This document shows, piece after piece, positions 33,529 to 44,610 of a stretch of DNA of 64,000 nucleotides. The DNA is from Neofusicoccum parvum (taxonomy: Eukaryota; Ascomycota; Dothideomycetes; Botryosphaeriales; Botryosphaeriaceae), in NCBI GenBank assembly GCA_020912385.1, contig CP087211.1, positions 1,736,001-1,800,000 of the forward strand. The letters are read 5' to 3'. How positions within the stretch are numbered: position 1 is the first letter of the stretch; every line of letters starts with the position of its first letter. The position numbers were made by a program, and so were the translations under genes. The notes beneath the pieces are model-generated. The model ran no database searches and was not told where the DNA came from. It saw only the letters and a list, made by a program, of their open reading frames with translations.

Positions 33529-36500
33529 TGTGAAGGTTGTGAAAATGTCGATGTGGCTCGTGTGGATGTGTGTGTGGAGTGCGGGTGTTCGGGTGCGAGT
33601 TGCAGGCGGATGGCGACGAAGGGCGTTGACGTCGACGGGCTTATGTAGTGGGAGTGGATAAGTTGGTGAGGGGCGGCGGGGGCCGGCGCACAGGGCAGCA
33701 GCGAATCATCCAGACGCCCGGTTGACGTCGCGGCGCGTTGCGTCATTAGTGGCTGTGCAACCGGTGGCGAACCCGAGGTGGCCGTCGATTGCCCGGCAGA
33801 ATCGCAGAGAATACGGCAACGACTAACGTGGCATGCGGTCTCGCATGTGACAGCGACAAGCTCCAGCTGGGCTCCAGCTGGGCGCGAGCTCTGAGCTACG
33901 AGCTACGAGCTCCAGCCTGTCGCGTACTCGCTTTTCGTGTCTGCCTGTTCGCGAACGCGCAAAGCGACGCCACAACGCCGGCATCTTCGTTAGGGCTGTG
34001 CGAAAAAGAAACGTCGCTTCGCTCCCACCTACATCACTACGGCCGCAGCTTGGATTTCGTTGAATGTGGCTGTGCCACTCAAATTCTCCAGAATCTCCAA
34101 GGTGGACTGTCGCCCCAGCTATACGCGCAAAAGTAAGAATGTAGGCACCTGCGTCTTTTGGGAGGTGAGCCAGTCGACCGTCCCACTCATCAAGATTTGA
34201 AGCATTCGCCCGCACGCGAAAGTGCAGCGGTAACATAGAGGGGCTATTCGCAAGAACAATACGGCTGACCATACGGTACTGCTGTTCTTTGTCGCGTTGT
34301 TCAAAGAAGTAATCTTGGGCTCGGGAGGACAGAGGTTGTGGGTTGTTGCCTTTCCGCTGTCCCCGCGGGGATAAGCGAGGCGCGTGGGCGCAACCGCCGA
34401 ATGGCAGACATCGCATACACGAGGACCTCGGGCTTGGACATAGTAGATATATTCAACACGTCCTTAAGACTGAGATCTCGATCTGATCAAGATCAAAATC
34501 GATTTCCGCGTATTCACCGTGTTCATCGTCGATATCGATCATCGAACATCTCATGTTTCTATTTCAGACAGGTTAAAGACACTGCACGTAAGAGCTGGGG
34601 CATACAAGGCGTGGCATGGCGAGCGAGAAGCGGTGTAAAGTCAATTCGGCTGTCGCAGTCAGGTTTGAGGTTTTGAGAGAGTTTGGACATCTTGGCCTCC
34701 GGGGTGGTGGTCTGAGAGTGAGGCGGATTGTAGCATGAATGCGCTCATTCTCCGCCGGCGAATGAGGAAGTGCAGATAAGCCGCCGACAGGGATCAGCCG
34801 TCGTTCGAGGTACCCAAGTACAGTTGACTTTAGCCTTTTTCCGGATGCGGAATGTTGTATAAGGTTTGAGGTGTCGCGACGGACCCATGGCGGTATCCGC
34901 GCTTCCCCGGATGGCGTGCTCTTCGCGTGCTATAGATCGGATAGATCTCTGTTTCGAATGGTGTAGCGGACGTCAACAGTGTTTGCAGGCAAAGCTAAAG
35001 CAGTAGGGCCGGCGAATAGCTGCGGGCTAATGGCCGGAAGCTACCAGTTAGCTCAACGCTAAGGTAGTGCCGCTGGCGGATTCGCGGACACGATGCTAAT
35101 TTACCAAACATCCCAGCGCGCCGTTCCATTTCGCCCGGATTTCTTATCTCCCCCCATCCGCGCCATGCATGCATCGCGGAAGTAGGAACGGAACTCAATC
35201 GCGCTGCGGTGTGAGCAGCGTGCGACGGACCGCGCGATTTGCACACCACTCGGAGCACGAAACGGCCAGACCGTTCCTGGGGCTACGGTCCTGCGAGATC
35301 GCCGATGTCATGCGGCCACAGTCGAGGCTGGGCTCAGGGTGTGAGGGATAAACAACACGCGACGTGCTTCCCCTCCCGGCCGACTGTGACTGCTCAAATT
35401 TCCGAAGCTGGCCACCGTGGCTGGCCGCCCGCTAGCTGCAGCGCTACCGGGCGAAGGCCGTGGGCAGCCGAAGCTTCAGGCGGCTGCTGGGGTGGCATCG
35501 CGCCAGGTCGAGCCGAGAACGGCGTTGCATGCGCCTGCGGCTCTTCTCGCCAGCGGGCGGCACGGCTTTTCTTGCAGGTTGCACATGGCAAAGGCCTCTG
35601 GTGATGTGGGACGGAGGGCAGCCACCCGCCGGCGGTCATGCAGCGGCCGGGTCGATTTGCCGCTTGGGCGCGATGGTCGGCTGCAGGGTCGCACATGTTG
35701 CAGAGCAGTCCGTGTTAGGCGACCAACCAACGGGATTGCAAAGAAAAAAGCGAGCAGGCCGGTGGAGTGCGCGGCCCTGGGCTAGAGAGCGGAACGCAGA
35801 CCGCTCCTTTGCAGGCTCGACGAGGCGGATGACTCCCACGCGGGGCAGCGCTGGCAGCAGCACCGCGAACACGGCGAGGCTAGCACGCGCTCCGCACTAG
35901 AAACGGCGGCGGGGTTTGTTGACGATTCGAGGCGTGTCGTCGACTTTGGCCAGGCGGCGCGGCGGGCACGGACAGCACAGGCAGAGCATCCATGCAGGAG
36001 TCGCCCCAGCCGACATCGGCTGGCCCTATCAACACACGCAGCGCGATGCATGGTCGAGCGCGCTAACGGGATGCGACCTGGCACTGCCGTCTGATGCTCG
36101 ACGCTGGGAGATCATGGGCAAGGGCCACCGCAGCCAAGTCCGGCGTCGCGCGTGAAGATGCAACGGCTCCAGCGCGCCCACCACCGCCAATTGCCCGCAG
36201 GGAGGGGAGCGCCAGCCATGCGCGGTGCGGAGCCGAGGGGGAGGAGGTGAGAAGACCGGTGTGGGAGCGTGCGGCCGATCTGCTGACCCCGGATTCGTGA
36301 ACGTTCTGCGGCGGCGGGGGCGCTGGTTATCTTGCCTGTAGGCGGAAGCGCGCTGCCGGCGGCCACGCCTCTGCGCACCAGCGCCTGGCGCCGGAGCTGT
36401 CAGGCGCCTGCGCTGCGCCGTGGAAGCCGCCCGATATGGCGCCTCGCTCGCACGGGCCCGCAGGGCCCTCGCACCGCATGTGGGCAGCGCGCGGATCTCG

Positions 36501-36755
36501 GGCGGGCGCACTGCGACGCGCCGGGAAGGATAAAACCTTCTCGCCGCTGCCTGTCCTGCTCTTCCGTCCCTCACCCTGCATTCTCTCACTCGTGTCTGCT
36601 ATCGCGCAATAGTTAGAGTTGGTTCTTGTCTCACTCAGAGGGCTCCGAGGTCAAGCGTCGACAAGTGGCGGCTCTCCCCAGTATAAATCCTGCACAGAGC
36701 CCACACGAGGTCGCGCGTTGGCATAACCGTAAGATCTAGGCTGTTTTGAAGAGAA
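33529..36755. other. Gene-poor spacer, 3.2 kb
   Basis: GC content rises toward 35.2-36.5 kb. Many overlapping open frames occur on both strands, as expected for GC-rich non-coding DNA, with no recognisable domain. I found no tRNA, rRNA or tandem array. The last 80 bases contain the TATA box of the next transporter. Confidence 0.45.
36682..36687 (+). promoter_or_regulatory. TATA box of DHA1 transporter gene
   Basis: TATAAA in CCAGTATAAATCC, 74 bases before the transporter ATG at 36756, in otherwise GC-rich DNA. It supports this ATG as the translation start. Confidence 0.5.
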
Positions 36756-38524
36756 ATGTTTCTTACCCACCAGAGAAGATACCCTCGCGACCCCAGCAAG
36801 TTCCCCACGAGCCAGCTGTTCGTGCTTGGTGAGTCGCGTCCGCGCCGTGTCCGCCGTGGCCGCCTGCTGACTGGCTCCGTTAGCTCTTGTTCGAGTTGCT
36901 GAGCCAATCGCTCTCACCTCCATCTTCCCGTATGCCTGGAAGCTTGTCCTCCACTACCATGCCACCGACGAGAAGAATGCCGCCTTCTACTCCGGCATCC
37001 TCATCTCGGCCTTTGCCCTCGCCGAGGCCCTCACCGGCATGCATTGGGGAGGTCTGAGTGACCGCATTGGCCGCAAGCCCGTCCTCTTGCTCGGGTGTGC
37101 CGGAACTCTCCTCTCCCTCCTCATCGTCGGCTTTGCCACCAACTTCTGGATCGCTCTCGTCGGCCGAGCCCTCGGTGGCCTTCTCAACGGCAACATTGGC
37201 GTCATCCAGACCATGGTCGGTGAGCTCGTCCACAAGCCTGAGCACGAGCGTAAGTCCTACAAGTTAGTCTGAGGTCGCGACACCAAGCTGACGTTCTTGA
37301 AGCGCGCGCCTATGCCGTTATGCCGTTCGTTTGGTCTGTGGGGACAATCGTTGGCCGTAAGTAGAGCCCGTGCATGCTCGTCGGGGACGCCTGTGCTAAC
37401 AACACCCAGCTTCCATTGGTGGGTACTTCGCCGAGCCCTCGAAGAACTTCCCCGCTCTTTTCCCGGAAGGTTCTCTCTTCGACAAGTTTCCCTATCTCCT
37501 GCCAAACTTGATCTGTGCTTTGATGCTCTTTGGATCCATCATTGCTGGATACTTCTTCTTGGAGGAGACTCACCCTGACATGCAGCCTTGGAGCACTGCC
37601 GAAGATTTGGAAGAGACTTCTGCAGAGACCCCTCTCATGCCCACTGCTGGTGCCACGGCTCACGCTGCCGCAAACTTGGCCACCGAGTCTTACGGCACCT
37701 TTGACGAGGTTGATGTCCAACGCGAACAGAACTGGACTGTGAGAGCTGACGGCGGTAATGTCGCTCAGAAGACGGACACTTCCCCGACCGTCTTCTCGAG
37801 GAACGTAATGATGCTCGTCATTGCCCTTGGTCTCTTCACCTACCATAGCATGACTTACGACGTTCTGCTCCCGATTTTCCTGCAAGACCATCGCGCCAAC
37901 GACATCTCTGCACTCAGTGTCCCTCTGGCTGGTGGTCTGGATATGACGATCCAGCAGGTCGGCATGATTCTCAGTGTCAACGGCATCATCGCACTCGTTA
38001 TTCAAGCCGTCGTCTTCCCGTTGATGGCCGCCTGGATGGGGGTGTGGCGTCTCTTCATCCTGGTCACGGTCGGCCACCCGATTGCCTACTTCATTGTGCC
38101 GTATCTCGTGGTATTCCCGAGCAACTGGCTCTATCCCGCCATCTACACCTGCCTCACCATCCGCAACTTCTTCTCCATCGTCGCCTATCCGCTCCTTCTC
38201 ATCCTCATCAAGGAGGCGTCGCCATCGCCATCCAGCCTGGGCAAGATCAACGGTCTTGCCGCTAGCACCGGAGCCGCCTGCCGCACTATCGCTTCTCCTG
38301 TCGCTGGTCTGCTTTACGGTGCTGGCGCTCATGCCAACTTCACGGCCCTCCCGTGGTGGTTCAGTGCGCTCGTTGCTCTCATCGCCTCAGCCCAGATTCC
38401 GCTCATTAAGCGTGACAACAAGCGTGAGACACACGTCAAGCCTGTGGCGAAGTGCAGACTTATGCCTGCTGAGGATGAGGAGTGGAAGCAAGAAGTTGTT
38501 CACATCACCGTCAGTGAAGTTTGA
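36756..38524 (+). CDS. MFS transporter, DHA1/TetA-like (YCR023C-type)
   Basis: Four exons (36756-36828, 36884-37249, 37303-37356, 37410-38524) give 535 aa. Helix 1 reads QLFVLALVRVAEPIALTSIF; motif A GGLSDRIGRKPVLLLG follows helix 2; VGRALGGLLNGNIGVIQTMV is helix 4; HEPRAYAVMPFVWSVGTIVG spans two introns and matches the fungal group's signature. GGYFAEPSKNFPALF and a central cytosolic loop with YGTFDEVDV follow, then six C-terminal helices. Three introns of 53-55 nt have GTGAGT or GTAAGT donors and GCTGAC/GCTAAC branches. The family resembles bacterial tetracycline exporters, but yeast members have no settled substrate. No other ATG upstream gives an in-frame extension. Confidence 0.88.
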
Positions 38525-41500
38525 ACACACACAAAAAAAGAATTCTCGCGAAAGAAAAATCGATCACAGGAAAAGGAAAAGAAAAAGGAAAAGAAAATTG
38601 AATTCAAGGACTCGAAAACAAAAAGAAGGGATGGATGACATGAAAAGAAAACGGTCTCTTGATGACGCTCTACGGCTATCACGAATCCCTGGCATCGCTT
38701 CTGTTTATTGTTGCTCATGGGATAGAGGAGTATGGTGTTTACAGAGCATTGGCGTTTCAAGCGAGCATGGCGTTGTACCGGGGGTGTCTTTTTCATGGAA
38801 CGGGATATACCTCGATGGCGAACAAGAAAGACTTGATTCGGTTTGAGTGTCAAGCGTTCCAGCATTGCAAGCATTGCTTTATGTTGTCGGATATGTCGTT
38901 TGTGTTGCTGTCGTTCGGTTCTGCACTCTCGGGTGCCGGTATTTGCGAGTCTCTGTTTGCTGTTGTTCGCCTGTCGTCGTTGCATTCTTGTCTTTTGGTC
39001 GTCTTTCTTCAGACTGTTCATAATAATGACCTGGCGTACATAATGAGGGAAGGTAGAAATTGCGAAATGAAAAAGAAAAGAAACTTGAAACCTAAAAACA
39101 GCTGGAACCAAGCGAAAGCAACATCAAGAACAAGCGCGGAAGACGCCCCGCTCATATATCAGCCCGCGTTCGGCGAGCCTCGTCACGTGAAATTGCCTCA
39201 CTGTGGGCCGCGATGGTGCTGGGGTGGCGGATGACGGCGTCAAAGTGGTCGCGTGCCTGCTTTGGACAGGTCTATCTGCGACATGGCTGTCACACAACAT
39301 GAATAGATCTGCAGGCGTGTATGGAAGGGAGAGTGAGAGTGGGAAGGGTTCGTGTTTTGTTGTGAGTGGGTGGGTCACCGCCTTTCGTGATAGGCGGCCG
39401 TGCGATACGAGAGGGGTGGGGGTTCACGGGAGGAGCAATTGAGCTTGGTACTTCTTTCTTTTCTAGAGTGCACTCGCGCAGGAATTGCAAGTATCTCACT
39501 TTTTCCACAAGCATGCCAGTGTTCTGTGGTACTCAATACTCATGTTGTTGTTGTCTCGCAGCGGAACACATGAATCGCGCCGTAAACATCTGCATCCGTC
39601 AACCGCTTATCAGCTCTTATCGCCAAATAGTACCTTTTTCTCCAAGCTCTCCCACAGGACGCAACGCTTGCATCTGGCTGTTGGCAAAAACAAAAAAAAA
39701 TGAAGGCTGATGTTTCCGGTCCGCCATCCCCGCGCACGCCGGTTTTCCGTTGGCTTGTGGCTCAACAAGCAACACGTCTCCTTGCTGCATCTCCAAGCCT
39801 TAACCTCGCTCGCATTTCAAGAAGCGCGAATGAGCCGACCACACCCCAGCCACGGGTACTGAAAAAAGGCGTCCAATAGACCGTCTATAGCGGCGGCCAA
39901 GCGACCGTCGACCCGACAAAAGCAGCATTTCGGCCGTACGGTCTTCGTGCCGGTGGGATGCTCGCTCCTATCCTATCCCATGCGTACCACGCACACCACT
40001 TCCGCCCCAGTCCTTCTGCGCAAACGGCCGTAGGCAGGCCAGACGTTCGAGGTTGATGATCGCCACGCCTGCTGCCGTCGCCTGCGCCGCTTTGCTAACG
40101 CTCGTACTCCGTACTCGCGAACTAATACGCTCACCGTCTCTCCGGCCGACGGCCGTACCGCCTGCAGACGTTCGACCTTGCTCCCTTTTCGGCCACCGCA
40201 ACTCGAGCACTCCCGCTTCAGGCTGTAAGGAAGGCAGCCGTCCGAAGTCAGTTGACCGTGTTCCCTGCCGCGCCGTGCACACCGTCTGTTTCTCCCACCC
40301 GGCCGTACGAGCCAGACGTTCGAAGTTGCTGATCCCTCTTTACTAGCGCCGTGGCCGTGGTGCCGTACTCTTCATGCATGCCAGCCTTTCTCTTTTCGAC
40401 ACGGCCGTAGGAATACCAGACGTTTGACCTTGGGCGACACCAGGCACGCCTGAACCCCACATCAACACCGCTTCTCTTGTTCCCTCCGCACTCATCACGG
40501 CCGTAGGATCCCGAGACGTTGGAAGTTGCTGATCGAGCCGGTGGTCCGTAGCTGCACGCAGGCGGGCGTTGTGCTCAGAAAGGCGGATGCGTTGGTGGGA
40601 GAGTCATGCCGTCCACCATCAAACGTCTGCGTCTCCTCCGGCCGTGGCCAGAAACGTGCAACACGGCCGTACAGCAGTCCAGACGTTCGAAGTTGTCGGC
40701 ATCCGGTCCCTGGACACGCAAACGCCGGACCGGACGTAGGGCGCAGACGTTCGACGTTGTCGATGCTTTACCCTCCTCGTCCGGACGGCGGAACGCCTGA
40801 CGCCCATCATCCCCATCATCCCCATCACCGCTGGTTGGCCTTTCCCTTTTCCAACACGGCCGTAGGCCACCGCAGACGTTCGAAGTTGCCGATCCTGTCG
40901 GCCGTAGTCCCAAGGTGGCTCGACGCTGCTGCATGCATGCAGGCCGTCGGAAATGGCTTGGTGGGAGCGGAGCAAGTTTGGACGTCTCGAGCGGGTTGCT
41001 GCATATGCATCATGCAGCTGAGTAAGTGCGGAGGTGGATTGGACGCGGGTGGGGGCTTGGCAGGCCGGGGGAGAAGCCACTGGTGACCGCGCGGGCACGG
41101 TGGGTTGCGGAGGTGAGTAAGGGGTGTTCGATCGGTGGTTGAGCGTGGGAGCTCAAGTAGGTGGAATGCCAGCAGGGATAGGTGAACAGACGCAAGGTAG
41201 CGGTGCACGCCTGTCGAGAATCAGGCATTACAAAACTATCTGACTTTTCCCCCACTAAACTAGAGTGGGTCAAGGTAAAGGAGGGATACCACAATAGATA
41301 TTTTCTTGTCGGCCAGAGGTGAAAACGAAATCTGTTCTACCGCCCACTCATCTAAACAAGATCTAACTCAACCCAAACTAAGCACTCTCACCTTACCACG
41401 GAAAAAACCATCTACCAATGTCAACTTACGAAAGAGTTGCTCAACCAGCAAACCCACCCAACTTCCCAACCGATCACATGAGTAAAATACGAGCCCCACC

Positions 41501-41864
41501 GTCACCATTTCAATCTCGACTCGTTCAATAGATTCTTTCAAGCCTACTGTACACATCCTCTCTTTCATCGATGAACTTTTTTTCTGCCAAAGAACCCAAC
41601 CCACTCTAAAGAAATTTCCCAGCCGACGACGCCGTCGCTTGTATAGACGGAGAATGACGCCTGTCCCAATCCACCACTGCAAAAGTGCTCTTCCCAGTTC
41701 CGATCCGATGATCGAGCATCCTGCTGCGCTCGTCGTACGCTCTTCTCCCCCCTTTGTGTATCCTTCGCTTCCTTGATCCGAGTTGCTCCAAGCGGCCCAG
41801 AGACAACCACCAAGGTGTATCATAGTCGCCCAGTCCTTCCCCCATCCACTTTCCCACACTCCCC
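38525..41864. other. Gene-poor spacer, 3.3 kb, with motif array
   Basis: The first part is an A/G-rich 3' flank (purine run 38566-38597). The part from about 39.9 to 40.9 kb holds the dispersed two-part motif listed separately. The stretch 41.3-41.86 kb precedes the RNPS1-like stop codon. No coding region is supported. Confidence 0.5.
40024..40888 (+). repeat. Array of nine copies of a two-part motif
   Basis: Each copy consists of ACGGCCGTA, then CAGACGTTCGAAGTTG starting 14-17 nt after the first base. Copies: 40024-40055, 40149-40180, 40299-40328, 40401-40432, 40497-40528, 40617-40647 (opposite strand, more diverged), 40663-40695, 40730-40759 and 40856-40888. Six copies keep ACGGCCGTA exactly; three keep the second half exactly. 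Spacing between copies is irregular (67-166 bp) and the spacers are unrelated apart from pyrimidines before and GATC-like bases after many copies. Both halves contain palindromic cores (ACGGCCGT and TTCGAA). Shifting frames between copies argue against a protein repeat. A further degenerate copy may lie at 40899. Confidence 0.85.
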
Positions 41865-42039
41865 TCAACGCCTTCCCCTCCCCCTACTCCTGCTCCGACT
41901 CCTCTCGCTGTAGCTGCTGTAGCTGCTATAACTCGGGCTCCTCCTCCTCCTTGCCCCTCCACCGCCACCGCCGCCGCCACCACCACTTCCTCCTCCTCCA
42001 CCTCCCCTCGGCGGCGGTGGACTATCCCTATACGACCCA

Positions 42040-42072
<33 letters not shown>

Positions 42073-43209
42073 CCGCCTTGTCCTCCCCCACCCCTCCTCC
42101 TCGGCGGCGGCGATCTCGACAGCGACCTTGACGAATACGACCGACTCCTGCTCCTCCTCGGACTCCTGCTCCGCGAGTAGCTCCTCGGCCGATACGAATA
42201 CTCGCCCCTCCCGCCGCCGCGCCCGGCACCCGCACCGCCGTAGCCGCGCCTGGGCGGGGAGCGGTAGCGACCGCCGGACGGACCGCCCGGGTACGGGCCG
42301 CCGGGGGGAGGCCCTCTGCCGTAGTTGCTGCCGACGCCGGCGGGCGGGGCGCGGGAGGGCGGCGGCGGCGGGCCGTCGAAGCGGTCGTTGTAGGCGGGGG
42401 CGGGGTGGTGGTGGTGGTGGTAGGGCGGGGCGGCGTGCGGGCGGCGCGCGGCCGGCGGCGGCGACCGGCCGGGCGAGAAGCGGCGGCGCGGCAGCACGAT
42501 CGAGACGGCGAGGACGGCGCCGTCGAGCTGCGCTTCATGCATGTGCGCGATGGCGGCTTCGGCCGAGGGCGCGTCGCCGTACATGATGTAGGCGGTGCCG
42601 CGGTTGGTCATGACTGCGGGTGCGAGGTTAGCTGGGGCGGGGGTCGTGGAGGGGAGAGGGCGCGCGCGTGTGCTTACATTGGCGGTTGATGGGCATGTCG
42701 AGGTCCTGTATCCGGCCGTAGGCGCCGAAGATCTCGCGCAGGTGGTCTTCGTTGACGTTCTTAGTGAGCTTCTCGACGACGATCTGGGCGGAGGCGCCGG
42801 TTAGCGGTGGCTCGACTCTTCCTGCGCGTCGCAGATCAGGCACGGAGTGCTCGCCACATACCTTTGAGCTCCGCGGCGGCGACCTGTCGCGGCTGTCACG
42901 ACTGTCGCGACTCAAGCTCCGGCTGTAGCTGCGGCGGGCGTAGCGCCTGGCGGGCGCGCGGTCTGGGGAGGCGCTCCTGGACACACTGCGGGAGTAGCTG
43001 CGGGCTGCGGGGCGGCCATTGTTGCGGCGGACGGGGCGGTCGCTGCGCGGAGTTGGGGAGCGGCTGGCAGGCGTGCGCGAGCGCGACCGCGAACGCGACG
43101 CTGAACGCGGCGTGACGGAGCGGCGCGGCGATTGGGCTGGCGACTGGGAGCGCGTGGGCGAGCGGCCGCGGGAGCGGCTGCGCGACGGGGAGGGCGTGCG
43201 CGACGGCAT
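41865..43209 (-). CDS. RNPS1-like SR-related RNA-binding protein
   Basis: Three exons (43209-42862, 42783-42678, 42613-41865) give 400 aa. RNPS1 is an exon-junction-complex and splicing-regulator protein. Residues 1-116 are an Arg/Ser domain (PSRTPSPSRSRSRGRSP and similar). The RRM starts at about residue 117: KIVVEKLTKNVNEDHLREIF, GRIQDLDMPINRQF (RNP-2 and linker), RGTAYIMYGDAPSAEAAIAH (RNP-1 region) and LDGAVLAVSIVLPRR. The C-terminal half is Gly/Arg/Ser with long glycine runs encoded by GCC-type trinucleotides (about 42040-42080) and ends in RSRSRSRGRGRR. Introns of 78 and 64 nt have GTATGT/GTAAGC donors and GCTAAC branches, and all phases fit. Fungal counterparts are usually shorter in the glycine segment. 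Confidence 0.85.
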
Positions 43210-44195
43210 TGCGGGGGGCGCGCGGCTGGCGGTCGAGCAGCGGTGTTGCGGAAGCGGAGGGCTGGAGGTGGAGGTGGAGGTGGAGGTGGAGGTGCAGGTG
43301 CAGGTGCGGCGGAGCTTCGCGTGGGAGCTCAAAGCTTTGGAGCTGGCGGCTTGGCGCCCGTCGCGTCGCCTCTGCCGGATTTCCCGAAAGAGGCTAGCGC
43401 CGCTCGCCAGTCGACATCGACGCCCTGTCGCCGTCAGTTGAGCCTCGACGACGCCGTGCTGGCCCAGACCATTGGGCGCTAAGGTAGCAAGATGGAGAGG
43501 CTGGCGAGAAGCTGGCTTGACGCGGCATGTCGCGGTTGGCTTGGCTACTGATAGATCGGCCGTCACTTGCGACGCGTTTTGAGGATGTGCTCCACCGTGT
43601 TTGGCTGGGCATCTGGCCAGGCGTTCGGTGGTAGATTGGAGATAAGCTCCGTCGGCCTGGTGTCTTGCAGGTTGCACGAGTGTAGCACATGTTGCCTCCC
43701 ATGCATCTCGGCAAGTCTCCACCGTGACTTCGAGTAAGACCTGAGTTGCGTCGTGGTACACCCCCGAGGCATGGATATCATCGTAATCAGGACCCGCCAA
43801 TGCATCTGGCAAGGGCATTGCGTAATGATAGCAGATTGCAGGGCATGTTGAGAGACCTGCTGCTCTACCTGTCAGTGACGACCAATCCGTCTCAAACCAA
43901 CACTTTCTAGTTGTATCGTTTGGACGCTCTTATCGGGCAGTACAACAAATTGTACATGCAATTGTTGACCAGTTCCTTCACCAAATCCAGCTTCTTTGGC
44001 GCTAGTGTGTCTTATTTTGCCCGGGTAAACCCAGCTCCCCCTTTCTTCATATCCCATCAGCACCTCATCTCCATCGAATGCGGTCTCCCAGCGCAACAGA
44101 GAGCATGATATACATAAATTCAATTTCGCGCATATGATACTAACGCTCGCGATTGTGTGGTGATTCGGTGTTGCTCCTCAACACCAAGCTGTATA
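43210..44195. other. Spacer between RNPS1-like gene and tRNA-Thr
   Basis: The part next to the RNPS1-like start carries a G-rich hexamer repeat (43263-43308). The rest shows no supported gene. Confidence 0.45.
43263..43308 (+). repeat. TGGAGG/TGCAGG hexamer microsatellite
   Basis: Five TGGAGG-type units followed by two TGCAGG units, 54-99 bp upstream of the RNPS1-like ATG. The gene's own strand reads CACCTC-type repeats, so it probably lies in the 5' leader or core promoter. The G-rich strand could form a two-layer quadruplex. Confidence 0.7.
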
Positions 44196-44285
44196 GCTTC
44201 TATGGCTCAGTTGGTAGAGCGCGGCACTAGTACTTGATATCCATCAGTCATGCCGAGGTCCTGAGTTCAAATCTCAGTGGAAGCA
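44196..44285 (+). tRNA. tRNA-Thr (AGT) with intron
   Basis: Acceptor arm GCTTCTA pairs with TGGAAGC, D arm GCTCAGTTGGTAGAGC, anticodon stem CGGCA/TGCCG, T arm CTGAGTTCAAATCTCAG, discriminator A at 44285. The anticodon loop reads CT-AGT-A and is interrupted after position 37 by a 17-nt intron (44233-44249). Anticodon AGT decodes ACU and, after A-to-I editing, ACC. A T-run at 44289-44292 is a likely Pol III terminator. Confidence 0.95.
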
Positions 44286-44441
44286 TCCTTTTGCTCTTCT
44301 CTGTTCTGAAGCTGAACGTTTTGGTCAAGATGGTTGTCGGACAGTCAGCCCTTCCTCCATCCCTTGCTACCACAGCCCTTATGTGGATGCAAGGCGCCTT
44401 GGAAGAAAGACTAAAGCTGTTCGAAGGGATGCCTCCAGTCC

Positions 44442-44610
44442 CCTTTAAGGATTACGAGGTAGGTTCGGATAGTATTGCAACACGTGGGCAGCTGAAGCAT
44501 TCATCCAGACGGGATTGACATTCCTCTCACTGCACATTTGCGTCCGGATGAATGCTTCAGCTGCCCACGTGTTGCAATACTATCCGAACCGACCCCGTAA
44601 TCCTTAAAGG
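44442..44610. repeat. Near-perfect 70-bp inverted repeat (foldback)
   Basis: Left arm 44442-44511 and right arm 44541-44610 are reverse complements at 67 of 70 positions, separated by a 29-nt loop. Arms begin CCTTTAAGGATTACG and run through TTCGGATAGTATTGC and GGCAGCTGAAGCATTC toward the loop. It starts about 157 bp downstream of the tRNA-Thr gene. It could be a MITE-like foldback element or a hairpin RNA locus. Target-site duplication was not evident by eye. Confidence 0.9.

Noticed and set aside
33823..34416. 197-codon minus-strand frame
   Set aside because: No recognisable domain, no neighbouring exons, and similar frames occur on several strands in this GC-rich spacer.
40000..40900. CRISPR-like array
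   Set aside because: Repeats are short, two-part and irregularly spaced, one is inverted, and the host is a eukaryote.
44234..44518. Plus-strand open frame just after the tRNA-Thr gene
   Set aside because: It starts inside the tRNA and runs into the left arm of the inverted repeat; no family similarity.
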